A DNA stretch of 12,143 bases, taken from an uncultured Alphaproteobacteria bacterium. Its GTDB lineage: Bacteria; Pseudomonadota; Alphaproteobacteria; Rhizobiales; Rhizobiaceae. Each line of letters starts with the position of its first letter. Positions within the stretch are counted from its first letter, which is position 1. The DNA lies in the NCBI GenBank assembly GCA_929200335.1, contig CAKMZG010000055.1, positions 1 through 12,143 on the forward strand. Direction: 5' to 3'. A model generated the notes under the pieces. The model saw nothing but the letters and a program-made list of their open reading frames with translations. It did no database searches and was not told the DNA's origin. This document shows, piece by piece, positions 1-6,965 of this stretch. Made by a program: the position numbers and the translations under genes.

Positions 1-1
1 A

Positions 2-427
2 CTCTATATTGCCACATCGCAGAGTTATGACGACGAAATGAGCGAACGTATCAAACAACATCAGGCTCAGCGTGGTAATGATTGGGCATTGGTTGAAGAG
101 CCAATAAATCTTACAAAAATTCTACCTCAATATGCCAATGAGAATACGTGTGTTTTAGTAGATTGCTTAACCCTATGGGTTACCAACCTAATGATGCAAA
201 ATAGGGATGTGGATACCGAGTGTGATCGATTGGTGGAATGCCTTAAGGCTTTGCCAGCATCATCACAAATTATCTTGGTCTCCAATGAAGGAGGACAGGG
301 CATTGTGCCAATGGAAAAAATGGCGCGTGATTTTCGCGATCATGCTGGCCGTCTACATCAAAAATGCGCAGCAGCTGCTAACCACGTTTGGTTTATCACA
401 GCTGGTTTGCCTCAAAAATTAAAATAA
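2..427 (+). CDS. cobP: CobP (CobU-type) bifunctional adenosylcobinamide kinase / adenosylcobinamide-phosphate guanylyltransferase, 3' part
   Basis: The reading frame is open from base 2 and ends at TAA 425-427, giving 141 visible residues. The family is usually about 170-180 residues, so roughly 35 N-terminal residues with the P-loop lie off the window. The enzyme phosphorylates the aminopropanol arm of adenosylcobinamide and then transfers GMP to it, late in B12 assembly in the cytoplasm. Visible family motifs are YIATSQSYDDEM, then RIKQHQAQR, which holds the His expected to be guanylylated (fragment residue 20), then DCLTLWVTNL, then VSNEGGQGIVP and FRDHAGRLHQ near the end. SNEGG replaces the more common SNEVG, a mild change. 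The ATG at 38 is internal (conserved sequence lies upstream in frame) and is not the start. cobW follows after 18 bases, which suggests one operon. Confidence 0.93.
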   Translation, partial: LYIATSQSYDDEMSERIKQHQAQRGNDWALVEEPINLTKILPQYANENTCVLVDCLTLWVTNLMMQNRDVDTECDRLVECLKALPASSQIILVSNEGGQGIVPMEKMARDFRDHAGRLHQKCAAAANHVWFITAGLPQKLK

Positions 428-445
428 AATATTAGGAAAAGTCAT

Positions 446-1591
446 ATGCAAAATCAAAAAATACCTGCGACAGTAATAACCGGATTTCTAGGCGCTGGTA
501 AAACCACACTTATCCGTAATCTTTTGCAAACAGCAGAGGGTAAACGTATAGCGCTCATTATTAATGAATTTGGTGATTTGGGTGTTGATGGCGATGTTTT
601 AAAAGGCTGTGGCATCGAAACTTGTACTGAAGATGATGTTGTTGAACTTACCAATGGCTGTATCTGTTGTACGGTTGCCGATGATTTTGTGCCTACAATG
701 AAAGATTTACTAGAGCGTAATCCTAGGCCAGATCATATTGTTATTGAAACCTCTGGTCTTGCTTTGCCGCAGCCGCTTGTAAATGCGTTCAATTGGCCGG
801 AAATCCGCGAGAATGTAACCGTTGACGGAGTTGTGACGGTAGTTGATGGCGCTGCTGTTAAGGATGGGCAATTTGCCTCTAATGTTGCAGCCGTAGAAGC
901 TCAACGCCAAGCGGATGAGGCACTGGATCATGAAAGCCCATTGGAAGAGCTTTTTGCAGATCAAATTACCTGTGCCGATATGATTGTAATTTCAAAATCT
1001 GATCTGCTAGACGCTACTGCATTGGCAGATGTTGAAAAAACAGTTTCGGAAAAAACAGCACGCAATATGCGCTTTATTCATTCCAAAATGGATGCGCTTC
1101 CATCTGCAAAGCTTCTATTAGGTCTTGGCGTGGGGAGTGAGGCTGATATGAAAGCAAGACTTTCTCGCCATGAAGCAGAGCATGAAGCTGAACATGAGGC
1201 GGCGCATAAAAAAGCCCATGAAGATGGTGTTGAACATGACCACCATCTAGATGGTCACCATCACCATCACCATCACCATCATCATCATGACCATGATCAT
1301 GATGAATTTGAAAGTTTTATGGTTGCAGGTGGCGCAATTACAGACATTGATGGCTTTAAGGCCACACTAAAGCAGATCATTGAAGATCACCAAATTCTGC
1401 GCCTCAAAGGCTTTGTTGAAGTGGCTAATAAGCCTATGCGCCTTGTGGTGCAATGTGTAGGATCTCGCATTGAGGCATATTTTGATCAAGACTGGGGCAG
1501 CGAAACGCCTAAAAGCCAATTGGTTGTCATTGGTCTTGAGGGATTAAAGCAATCTCAAATAGATGCTGAGATTAAAGCAATCTGTAAGTAG
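446..1591 (+). CDS. cobW: CobW, G3E-family P-loop GTPase / metallochaperone of cobalamin synthesis
   Basis: The product has 381 residues and starts at ATG 446 behind the Shine-Dalgarno-like AGGAAAA. CobW belongs to the G3E GTPases (COG0523) and is thought to deliver cobalt to the late cobaltochelatase; this is family knowledge. Seen here: Walker A GFLGAGKT at residues 13-20, the metal-binding CxCC motif C72-I-C74-C75 in GCICC, ETSGLALP at 101-108, and a guanine-recognition SKSD at 183-186. Residues 242-286 are a His/Asp/Glu-rich linker: a HEAEHEAEHEAAH repeat, then eleven consecutive His (271-281), then HDHDHD-type residues. The conserved C-terminal CobW domain follows (about 290-378). It lies 18 bases after cobP and 25 before cobN, the classic cobW-cobN pairing. 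The long His stretch is within the range of the family but is strong, and may buffer or sense metal. Confidence 0.97.
   Translation: MQNQKIPATVITGFLGAGKTTLIRNLLQTAEGKRIALIINEFGDLGVDGDVLKGCGIETCTEDDVVELTNGCICCTVADDFVPTMKDLLERNPRPDHIVIETSGLALPQPLVNAFNWPEIRENVTVDGVVTVVDGAAVKDGQFASNVAAVEAQRQADEALDHESPLEELFADQITCADMIVISKSDLLDATALADVEKTVSEKTARNMRFIHSKMDALPSAKLLLGLGVGSEADMKARLSRHEAEHEAEHEAAHKKAHEDGVEHDHHLDGHHHHHHHHHHHDHDHDEFESFMVAGGAITDIDGFKATLKQIIEDHQILRLKGFVEVANKPMRLVVQCVGSRIEAYFDQDWGSETPKSQLVVIGLEGLKQSQIDAEIKAICK
1169..1303 (+). repeat. His-codon repeat tract in cobW
   Basis: This stretch encodes the His-rich linker of CobW. It contains repeated CATGAAGC-like units encoding HEAE, then alternating CAC/CAT codons for eleven His (1256-1288), then GACCATGATCATGAT. 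It is low-complexity DNA that could change length by replication slippage in steps of three bases without breaking the frame. Whether it varies between strains cannot be judged from one sequence. Confidence 0.8.
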
Positions 1592-1606
1592 AAAAGCAGA
1601 GTTGGC

Positions 1607-1611
1607 AGGAT
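1607..1611 (+). promoter_or_regulatory. Ribosome binding site that fixes the cobN start
   Basis: AGGAT lies five bases before ATG 1617. The frame is also open upstream to an ATG at 1563, inside the end of cobW. The upstream 18 codons do not resemble CobN, whereas translation from 1617 gives MHLLLAQKGAIADNDEA, the usual CobN N-terminus. Start 1617 is therefore preferred. Confidence 0.75.
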
Positions 1612-1616
1612 TTGAT

Positions 1617-4600
1617 ATGCATTTACTCTTAGCACAAAAGGGCGCCATTGCCGATAATGATGAAGCTATAGACCTTGGTCAATCGACGGGCGATATTTTG
1701 TTCCTATCCAGTGCGGATACTGAAATATCAAGCCTTGCCAATGCCCAAAATAAGCACGTTGAAAATGAAGGTGGCAAAAATAAAGCGGTGCCGAGTTTGC
1801 GCCTTGCTAATCTTATGACGCTTTCGCATCCTATGTCTATTGATGTTTATGCAGAGAAAATGATTGCCTCTTCTAAACTTATTGTTTTGCGTGTGCTGGG
1901 CGGTAAACCCTATTGGTCGTATGGCATTGAGAAATTTTTCTCAATCGCCCGCGCTCACAATGTACCAATTGCAATTCTGCCTGGGGATGATAAGCCTGAT
2001 GCTAGTCTAGCGCCTTATAATTCGGTGGGTGAGGCTGATCAATTAGCGCTTTGGCATTATTTGATCGAGGGCGGTGAACAGAATATGTTGCGCTTTTTGG
2101 CTTGCGCTAAAGCAATCATCGAAGATGCAGAACGTCCGGAATCGGCTACACCTCTTTTAAAGGCAGGGCTATATTGGCCAAAAGAGGCTGCGCCTGATAT
2201 CAAAATACTGAAAGAATCATGGATAGAAGGCGCGCCAGTGGTTGCCATCAGCTTTTATCGCGCCTTACTACAATCTGGAACTTTAGAGCCTATTGATGCA
2301 TTAATTGCGGCAATGCAAACAAGGGGAATAAACCCGCTTCCTGTCTTTTTATCTTCCTTAAAAGATCCCATTTCAGTTGAAACGCTTTCACTTCTATTTG
2401 ATGAAATAAAGCCGAATGTGGTTGTAAATCTCACTGGGTTTGCGGTTTCAAACCCAAATGAAGCCCATAAAGGTACTGTGTTGGAGCAAAACGGCGCTGT
2501 AGTCTTACAAGCGATTTTAGCTGGTGGTAGTCATGAGCAGTGGCTAAGCTCCGATCAAGGCTTGTCTGCGCGTGATTTAGCAATGAATGTTGCGCTTCCC
2601 GAAGTTGATGGGCGCATATTATCTCGTGCTATTGCATTTAAAGATGCTAGCCAATTTGATGAGCAGGTTGAAGCTAATGTAGTAAAGCATAGTCCTGATG
2701 AAAATCGCGTGGCCTATGTAGCTGAACTCGCTGCAAATTGGGCGAAGCTGCAACGTACTAAGGCTAAGGATCGTAATATTGCGCTGATCATGGCCAATTA
2801 TCCCAATCGCGATGGACGCTTGGGCAATGGGGTTGGTCTTGATACGCCGCAATCTATGATAAATATGTTTAAAGCCATGAATGATGCAGGGTATGATATT
2901 AAGGCTTTTCCTGAAAATAGTGATGAGCTTATGTGCCTTATTCAAGAAGGCCCTACAAATTCGGGTAATGATGGGCGCTTAATTCGTGAAGTGATTTCTC
3001 TAAATGATTACAATGACTTTTTTGAAAATCTTCCTGAAGAGCTTCAAAAAGAATTAATTGAGCGTTGGGGTGATCCTAAGGATGATCCTTATTTTATTGA
3101 GGAACAATCTGGTTTTGCCTTACCACTCATGCGGTTTGGGAAGGTGATGGTGGGTATTCAACCAGCGCGTGGTTATAACATTGATCCAAAAGAAACCTAC
3201 CATTCGCCTGATCTCGTGCCACCCCATGGTTATCTCGCCTTTTATGCATATTTACGAAATAATTTTAATGCCCATGCCATTGCTCATATGGGAAAGCATG
3301 GCAATTTAGAATGGTTGCCCGGTAAAGCGCTTGCCTTATCAAAGAAATGCTATCCCGAAGTCATTCAAGGTGCTTTGCCTCATATTTATCCGTTTATTGT
3401 CAATGATCCGGGTGAGGGGACACAAGCCAAGCGACGAACATCAGCGGTAATTATTGATCATCTCACCCCACCCTTAACGCGGGCTGAAAGTTATGGGCCT
3501 TTGAAGGATTTGGAGGCTTTGGTAGATGAATATTATCTTGCAGTTGGCACAGATCCAAGGCGCACAGAATATTTAAAGCGCGAGATTATGAATTTAGTGC
3601 GAGACATTGGCCTCGATGAAGATGCTGGAATTAAAAGTGAAGATGACGAAGAAGATGCTTTTGAAAAGCTTGATGCTTACTTATGTGATTTAAAAGAGAT
3701 GCAAATCCGCGATGGATTGCATTGTTTTGGTGCGGCTCCTGAGGGAGAATTAGCTCGCGATCTTTTGGTTGCACTTGTCCGTGTTCCAAGAGGTATGGGC
3801 GAGGCAGGCAATGCCTCATTACACCGTGCTTTAGCCAATGATATGGGGCTTGATTTTGATCCTTTAAATTGTGAAATGGCCAAGCCTTGGCAAGGAGCGC
3901 AGCCTGAGCTTTTATCTCAACAAGATGATAGTCCATGGCGCACCCATGGGGATACGGTTGAACGTATTGAGATTTTGGCGCAGGCGCTCGTGATGGGCGA
4001 GGTGCATCTGCCTATAGAGTTTGAGCAGTCTCATAAAGTGATGCAGCATATTAAAGATAATCTTGAACCAAAGCTTAATTCATGTGGTGATCAAGAAACT
4101 CAAGGCTTTTTAACGGCTTTAGAGGGTAAGCATGTCATGCCTGGGGCTTCTGGAGCGCCAACCCGTGGCCGAGAGGATGTTTTGCCCACAGGACGCAACT
4201 TTTATTCGGTGGATAGCCGTGCAGTGCCGACACCTGCTGCATGGAACTTGGGGCAAAAATCTGCCGAATTGCTCATCAAACGCTATCGTCAAGATAATGG
4301 GGAATGGCCATCTTCTTTTGGTTTGTCCGCTTGGGGGACTTCAAACATGCGTACTGGAGGCGATGATATTGCCCAAGCTTTTGCTTTGATTGGGGCAAAA
4401 CCTACTTGGGATCATGCATCACGGCGTGTAACGGGCTATGAGATTATACCACTGGCTAAATTGTCCCGCCCGCGTGTGGATGTGACCCTTCGTATTTCGG
4501 GATTCTTTAGAGATGCTTTTCCTGCGCAAATTGCATTGTTTGATCAAGCAATCCGAGCAGTTGGGGCTTTGGATGAGGTGCAATTTGATAATCCCATTGC

Positions 4601-5384
4601 TCATCGTATGAATGATGAAAAAAAGGACTTAATTGCATCTGGTCATGATAATAGCGAGGCTGAACTGCGTTCAGGCTTTCGCATTTTTGGTTCAAAGCCC
4701 GGTGCTTATGGTGCAGGACTACAGGCGCTAATGGATGAAGATGGTTGGCGTGATCGCACAGATTTGGCAGAGAGTTATTTAACTTGGGGAGCTTATGCCT
4801 ATGGGGCTAAGGCAGAAGGCCAACAAGAGCGCAAAGGTTTTGAAACGCGATTGAAATCTGTCGAAGCTGTTGTTCATAACCAAGATAACCGTGAGCATGA
4901 TCTTCTTGATAGTGATGATTATTATCAATTTGAAGGTGGAATGACAGTTGCTGTTGAAACTCTTAAGGGCGAACGTCCACGGGTTTATCATAATGATCAT
5001 TCAAGGCCAGAAAATCCAAAGATTCGCAGCTTGGAAGAAGAAATTGCAAGGGTTGTGCGTGGTCGCGTAATAAATCCTAAGTGGATAAAAGGTGTGATGC
5101 GTCACGGCTATAAAGGGGCTTTTGAGATGGCCGCAACCACTGACTATCTTGTAGCTTTTGGCGCAACAACAGGGGCGGTTAAAGATCATCATTACGACGC
5201 ACTTTATCAAGCTTATTTGGTGGATGAGGAGGTTTTGGGCTTCTTGCAAGATAAAAACCCTGAATCTTTAAAGGAAATGGCACAAAAATTATTACAGGCA
5301 ATTGAGCGCGGCCTCTGGACAGCGCGGTCAAATTCAGCCAAATTTGAATTAGAGCGAATTATAAGAGGAGCCACAGATGGCTGA
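1617..5384 (+). CDS. cobN: CobN, large subunit of ATP-dependent aerobic cobaltochelatase
   Basis: The product has 1255 residues, the usual CobN size (about 1250-1280). With CobS and CobT it inserts Co2+ into hydrogenobyrinic acid a,c-diamide; CobN binds the corrinoid. It is homologous to the magnesium chelatase H subunit. The start at 1617 gives the typical MHLLLAQKGAIADNDEAIDL. Family motifs seen include GIQPARGYNIDP, HMGKHGNLEWLPGK at residues 557-570 (His and Glu residues typical of the CobN/BchH core), LPTGRNFYSVD beginning at 856, and GAKPTWDHASRRVTGYEIIP further on. An acidic run (SEDDEEDAFEKLD) lies in the middle. No frameshift or internal stop is seen. The final eight bases overlap cobO, so the two are probably translationally coupled. 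Partners cobS and cobT are not in the window. Assignment is very secure. Confidence 0.98.
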   Translation: MHLLLAQKGAIADNDEAIDLGQSTGDILFLSSADTEISSLANAQNKHVENEGGKNKAVPSLRLANLMTLSHPMSIDVYAEKMIASSKLIVLRVLGGKPYWSYGIEKFFSIARAHNVPIAILPGDDKPDASLAPYNSVGEADQLALWHYLIEGGEQNMLRFLACAKAIIEDAERPESATPLLKAGLYWPKEAAPDIKILKESWIEGAPVVAISFYRALLQSGTLEPIDALIAAMQTRGINPLPVFLSSLKDPISVETLSLLFDEIKPNVVVNLTGFAVSNPNEAHKGTVLEQNGAVVLQAILAGGSHEQWLSSDQGLSARDLAMNVALPEVDGRILSRAIAFKDASQFDEQVEANVVKHSPDENRVAYVAELAANWAKLQRTKAKDRNIALIMANYPNRDGRLGNGVGLDTPQSMINMFKAMNDAGYDIKAFPENSDELMCLIQEGPTNSGNDGRLIREVISLNDYNDFFENLPEELQKELIERWGDPKDDPYFIEEQSGFALPLMRFGKVMVGIQPARGYNIDPKETYHSPDLVPPHGYLAFYAYLRNNFNAHAIAHMGKHGNLEWLPGKALALSKKCYPEVIQGALPHIYPFIVNDPGEGTQAKRRTSAVIIDHLTPPLTRAESYGPLKDLEALVDEYYLAVGTDPRRTEYLKREIMNLVRDIGLDEDAGIKSEDDEEDAFEKLDAYLCDLKEMQIRDGLHCFGAAPEGELARDLLVALVRVPRGMGEAGNASLHRALANDMGLDFDPLNCEMAKPWQGAQPELLSQQDDSPWRTHGDTVERIEILAQALVMGEVHLPIEFEQSHKVMQHIKDNLEPKLNSCGDQETQGFLTALEGKHVMPGASGAPTRGREDVLPTGRNFYSVDSRAVPTPAAWNLGQKSAELLIKRYRQDNGEWPSSFGLSAWGTSNMRTGGDDIAQAFALIGAKPTWDHASRRVTGYEIIPLAKLSRPRVDVTLRISGFFRDAFPAQIALFDQAIRAVGALDEVQFDNPIAHRMNDEKKDLIASGHDNSEAELRSGFRIFGSKPGAYGAGLQALMDEDGWRDRTDLAESYLTWGAYAYGAKAEGQQERKGFETRLKSVEAVVHNQDNREHDLLDSDDYYQFEGGMTVAVETLKGERPRVYHNDHSRPENPKIRSLEEEIARVVRGRVINPKWIKGVMRHGYKGAFEMAATTDYLVAFGATTGAVKDHHYDALYQAYLVDEEVLGFLQDKNPESLKEMAQKLLQAIERGLWTARSNSAKFELERIIRGATDG

Positions 5385-6015
5385 GAAATCAGATAAGTTA
5401 GCACACCTTAGTGAAGAGCAATTGAATGCACGTCATGCTGAAAAAATGAAAAAGAAGAAGGCTGCTCGTGACAAAATCATCGCAACCAAAACTATTGAAA
5501 AAGGCTTAACCATAGTTCATACAGGCAAGGGCAAGGGTAAATCTACTGCTGCTTTTGGTATGGTGTTTCGTGCACTTGGCAATGGCATGAAGGTTGGCGT
5601 TGTACAATTTGTTAAAGGCAAATGGGGTACTGGGGAGCGTAATGTTTTGGATAAATTTCCAGATCAGGTTACTTTAGCTACCATGGGTGAGGGCTTCACT
5701 TGGGAAACCCAAGATCGAGAGCGTGATATAGAAGCCGCTCAAGCTGCATGGGAAAAAGCCAAAGAAATGATCATGGATGATGATCTTGATATGGTACTAT
5801 GCGATGAGTTGAATATTGTGCTTCGATATGATTATTTAGATGTCAATGAGATAATTAATACATTAAAAAACAAGCCTCAAATGAAACATGTCATAATCAC
5901 AGGGCGTAATGCTAAAGACGAATTGATTGAGTTTTCAGATTTGGTTACTGATATGACCATGGTAAAACACCCCTTTAGATCTGGGGTTAAAGCGCAAGTG
6001 GGCATTGAGTTTTAA
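5377..6015 (+). CDS. cobO: CobO, corrinoid adenosyltransferase (CobA/CobO/BtuR type)
   Basis: The product has 212 residues, a normal length for the family. It transfers the 5'-deoxyadenosyl group from ATP to the Co(I) of cob(I)yrinic acid a,c-diamide, directly after cobalt insertion. Visible motifs are the P-loop GKGKGKST at residues 50-57, then VVQFVKGKWGTGER, then a DELN motif (CDELNIVL), and a C-terminal VTDMTMVKHPF. A Lys-rich N-terminal extension (residues 19-35) is typical of CobO-type enzymes. A strong GAGGAG site at 5365-5370 precedes ATG 5377, and the start lies inside the end of cobN (ATGGCTGA). This matches CobO acting on the CobN product. PduO- and EutT-type enzymes are unrelated and excluded by the motifs. 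Confidence 0.97.
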   Translation: MAEKSDKLAHLSEEQLNARHAEKMKKKKAARDKIIATKTIEKGLTIVHTGKGKGKSTAAFGMVFRALGNGMKVGVVQFVKGKWGTGERNVLDKFPDQVTLATMGEGFTWETQDRERDIEAAQAAWEKAKEMIMDDDLDMVLCDELNIVLRYDYLDVNEIINTLKNKPQMKHVIITGRNAKDELIEFSDLVTDMTMVKHPFRSGVKAQVGIEF

Positions 6016-6047
6016 AAGCGCAAGAATGAAACATTAAGAGGGTAGCT

Positions 6048-6482
6048 ATGTTTACTTCAGTGGTAAATTTTTTAGAAAATATGACTTCAACGTTTAATGG
6101 GGAGGATCCTTCAGTTGTTGATCAAACTAAAATTGCGATCACAGCTTTATTGTTTCAGGTGATTCCAATTGATGGTATTGTGCGGGATGAAGAAAAACAG
6201 CGTTTAAACCAAATTCTTCGAGATGACTTCAAAGTTTCGTCTGATGATTTGAATGCTTTAATTGAACGTGCGAAAAGAGAACATTTTGATACTGGCGGTC
6301 TTTATCCGTTTACTCAACATTTGGTTGAACATTGCACAAAATCACAACGCAAGCATATTGTTTTTGAAATGTGGCAAATTGCTTTATCAGACAATGAGTT
6401 ACATGAAATGGAAGAAGCTCTAATTGAGCGCACTGCTGAACTTCTGGGCGTCGATACTGCACATCCATTACTGCTTAATTAA
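6048..6482 (+). CDS. TerB-like (tellurite resistance TerB family) small helical protein
   Basis: The product has 144 residues and starts at ATG 6048 behind AGAGGG (6037-6042). It is mostly predicted helix with no signal peptide or membrane segment, so it is probably cytoplasmic. It carries the TerB-like pattern of an acidic helix-turn with conserved Asp and Glu: IPIDGIVRDEE at 39-49 and, as a pseudo-repeat, ALSDNELHEMEE at 112-123, followed by LLGV. In TerB of the ter operon such acidic residues bind divalent metal; whether this protein does is inference. It sits 32 bases after cobO on the same strand and is followed by the one large gap of the window, so it looks like the last gene of the cobP-cobW-cobN-cobO block. 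No role in B12 synthesis is known to me. The family call is moderately sure, the function unknown. Confidence 0.75.
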   Translation: MFTSVVNFLENMTSTFNGEDPSVVDQTKIAITALLFQVIPIDGIVRDEEKQRLNQILRDDFKVSSDDLNALIERAKREHFDTGGLYPFTQHLVEHCTKSQRKHIVFEMWQIALSDNELHEMEEALIERTAELLGVDTAHPLLLN

Positions 6483-6540
6483 GAAATTTCATATCAAAAT
6501 TATAAGTCGCAAATGATTGCATTCTAGTCGGTGTTTGGTG

Positions 6541-6569
6541 TTGACCCATCTGCCTAAAATCAATAGAGT
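6541..6569 (+). promoter_or_regulatory. Candidate sigma70-type promoter for the cbiX-cobH-cobL-cobI block
   Basis: TTGACC at 6541-6546 matches five of six bases of the -35 consensus. TAGAGT at 6564-6569, 17 bases on, matches four of six of the -10 consensus. Transcription would start near 6576 and leave a leader of roughly 165 bases before the small His-rich gene. This is a pattern match in the only sizeable gap of the window and is not proof. Confidence 0.35.
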
Positions 6570-6667
6570 TCTGTTTAGACGGCGCCTTGTTAAAGGCTGG
6601 AAAAGATTTCGGTGCGATCGACTCAATTCGAGGGTCAAGTCTGAAGCTGTTTCGGTTGATGCTATGA

Positions 6668-6691
6668 ACAAATTGGGATTTCCTAATTTGT
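6668..6691 (+). promoter_or_regulatory. 24-bp near-perfect palindrome, possible operator or RNA hairpin
   Basis: The left arm ACAAATTGGGA and right arm TCCTAATTTGT are reverse complements except for one position (a G that would form a G-T pair), around a central TT. As DNA this is a dyad of the kind bound by dimeric repressors. As RNA it gives about ten pairs with a four-base loop. There is no following T run, so it is not a standard intrinsic terminator. It lies 52 bases upstream of the small His-rich gene and downstream of the candidate promoter, where an operator or a translation-control hairpin would fit. Confidence 0.45.
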
Positions 6692-6743
6692 AGATTGAGC
6701 AATGATCTGGCGCTCTTTAAAACTATTATCGCTGGAGAGCATC

Positions 6744-6965
6744 ATGAAAAAAATCTTGAAAATTACAACCTTATCTGCTTTGACAATTGGAGCAACTGGC
6801 TTTGCATCGCAAGCGTTTGCTCATGCGGGTCATGTGCATGAACATGCTGGCCATAGCCATTATATTGCTATTGCAGCTTGCGTGGTTGCTGGTGGCTTTG
6901 CTGTTTATTTGGTAGCTAAATCCTTAAAAAAGCGCGCTCAGATAAAAACTAAACGTGCTGTTTAA
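6744..6965 (+). CDS. Small His-rich, single-span membrane protein of the cobalamin cluster
   Basis: The product has 73 residues. ATG 6744 follows GGAGAG (6734-6739) and gives a clean signal peptide, MKKILKITTL onward; an in-frame start at 6702 would add 14 residues before that signal and is less likely. Residues 1-26 form a signal sequence ending in AFA, a good signal peptidase site. Then comes a His cluster HAGHVHEHAGHSH (27-39), a hydrophobic span (about 40-58) and a basic tail (KKRAQIKTKR). The inferred topology puts the His cluster in the periplasm and the tail in the cytoplasm. It recalls small His-containing cobalt-associated membrane proteins (CbtB-like in concept, but with the His at the other end) and the DUF6732 type of small alphaproteobacterial protein; I cannot confirm membership. 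Its stop overlaps the cbiX start by one base (TAATG), suggesting coupled expression and a role in Co2+ binding or uptake. Confidence 0.8.
   Translation: MKKILKITTLSALTIGATGFASQAFAHAGHVHEHAGHSHYIAIAACVVAGGFAVYLVAKSLKKRAQIKTKRAV

Larger units (their letters stand above)
6483..6743 (+). other. 261-base intergenic region and likely leader of the second gene block
   Basis: No gene is supported here. The plus strand has frequent stops, and the minus-strand open frames start with poor signals and resemble nothing I recognise. The region holds a promoter-like pair at 6541-6569, a 24-bp near-palindrome at 6668-6691, and weaker potential stems in between: TTTAGAC 6574-6580 with GTCTGAA 6639-6645, GCCTT 6584-6588 with AAGGC 6593-6597, and GACTC 6620-6624 with GGGTC 6632-6636. 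I looked for the cobalamin riboswitch B12 box (AGCCAGGAGACC-like) and the GCCACTG and GGGAAGG elements and did not find them. No T-run terminator is visible after the TerB-like gene. Confidence 0.5.

Noticed and set aside
1542..1583. 14-base direct repeat GATTAAAGCAATCT at the end of cobW, 28 bases apart and in different frames
   Set aside because: It looked like a frame-shifting duplication, but the encoded tail (LVVIGLEGL then QIDAEIKAI) matches the normal CobW C-terminus, so the repeat is probably coincidence.
1563..1616. Upstream extension of CobN from ATG 1563
   Set aside because: The 18 extra residues are not CobN-like, overlap cobW and lack a ribosome site; MHLLLAQKG at 1617 is the family start.
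3631..3936. Minus-strand frames inside cobN (about 60-108 codons)
   Set aside because: They lie wholly inside the intact, motif-rich cobN frame, have no ribosome sites and resemble no family.
6584..6597. GCCTT-GTTA-AAGGC hairpin as an intrinsic terminator for the first gene block
   Set aside because: The stem is only five pairs and is followed by TGGAAAAG, with no T run on either strand.
6475..6702. Minus-strand open frame of 75 codons filling the intergenic gap
   Set aside because: It begins with TTG, has no ribosome site, shows no recognisable domain and overlaps the end of the TerB-like gene; a second minus frame overlaps it. Better read as chance in an AT-rich gap.
6483..6743. Cobalamin riboswitch
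   Set aside because: No B12-box-like AGCCAGGAGACC, GCCACTG or GGGAAGG elements could be found, although context made it likely.
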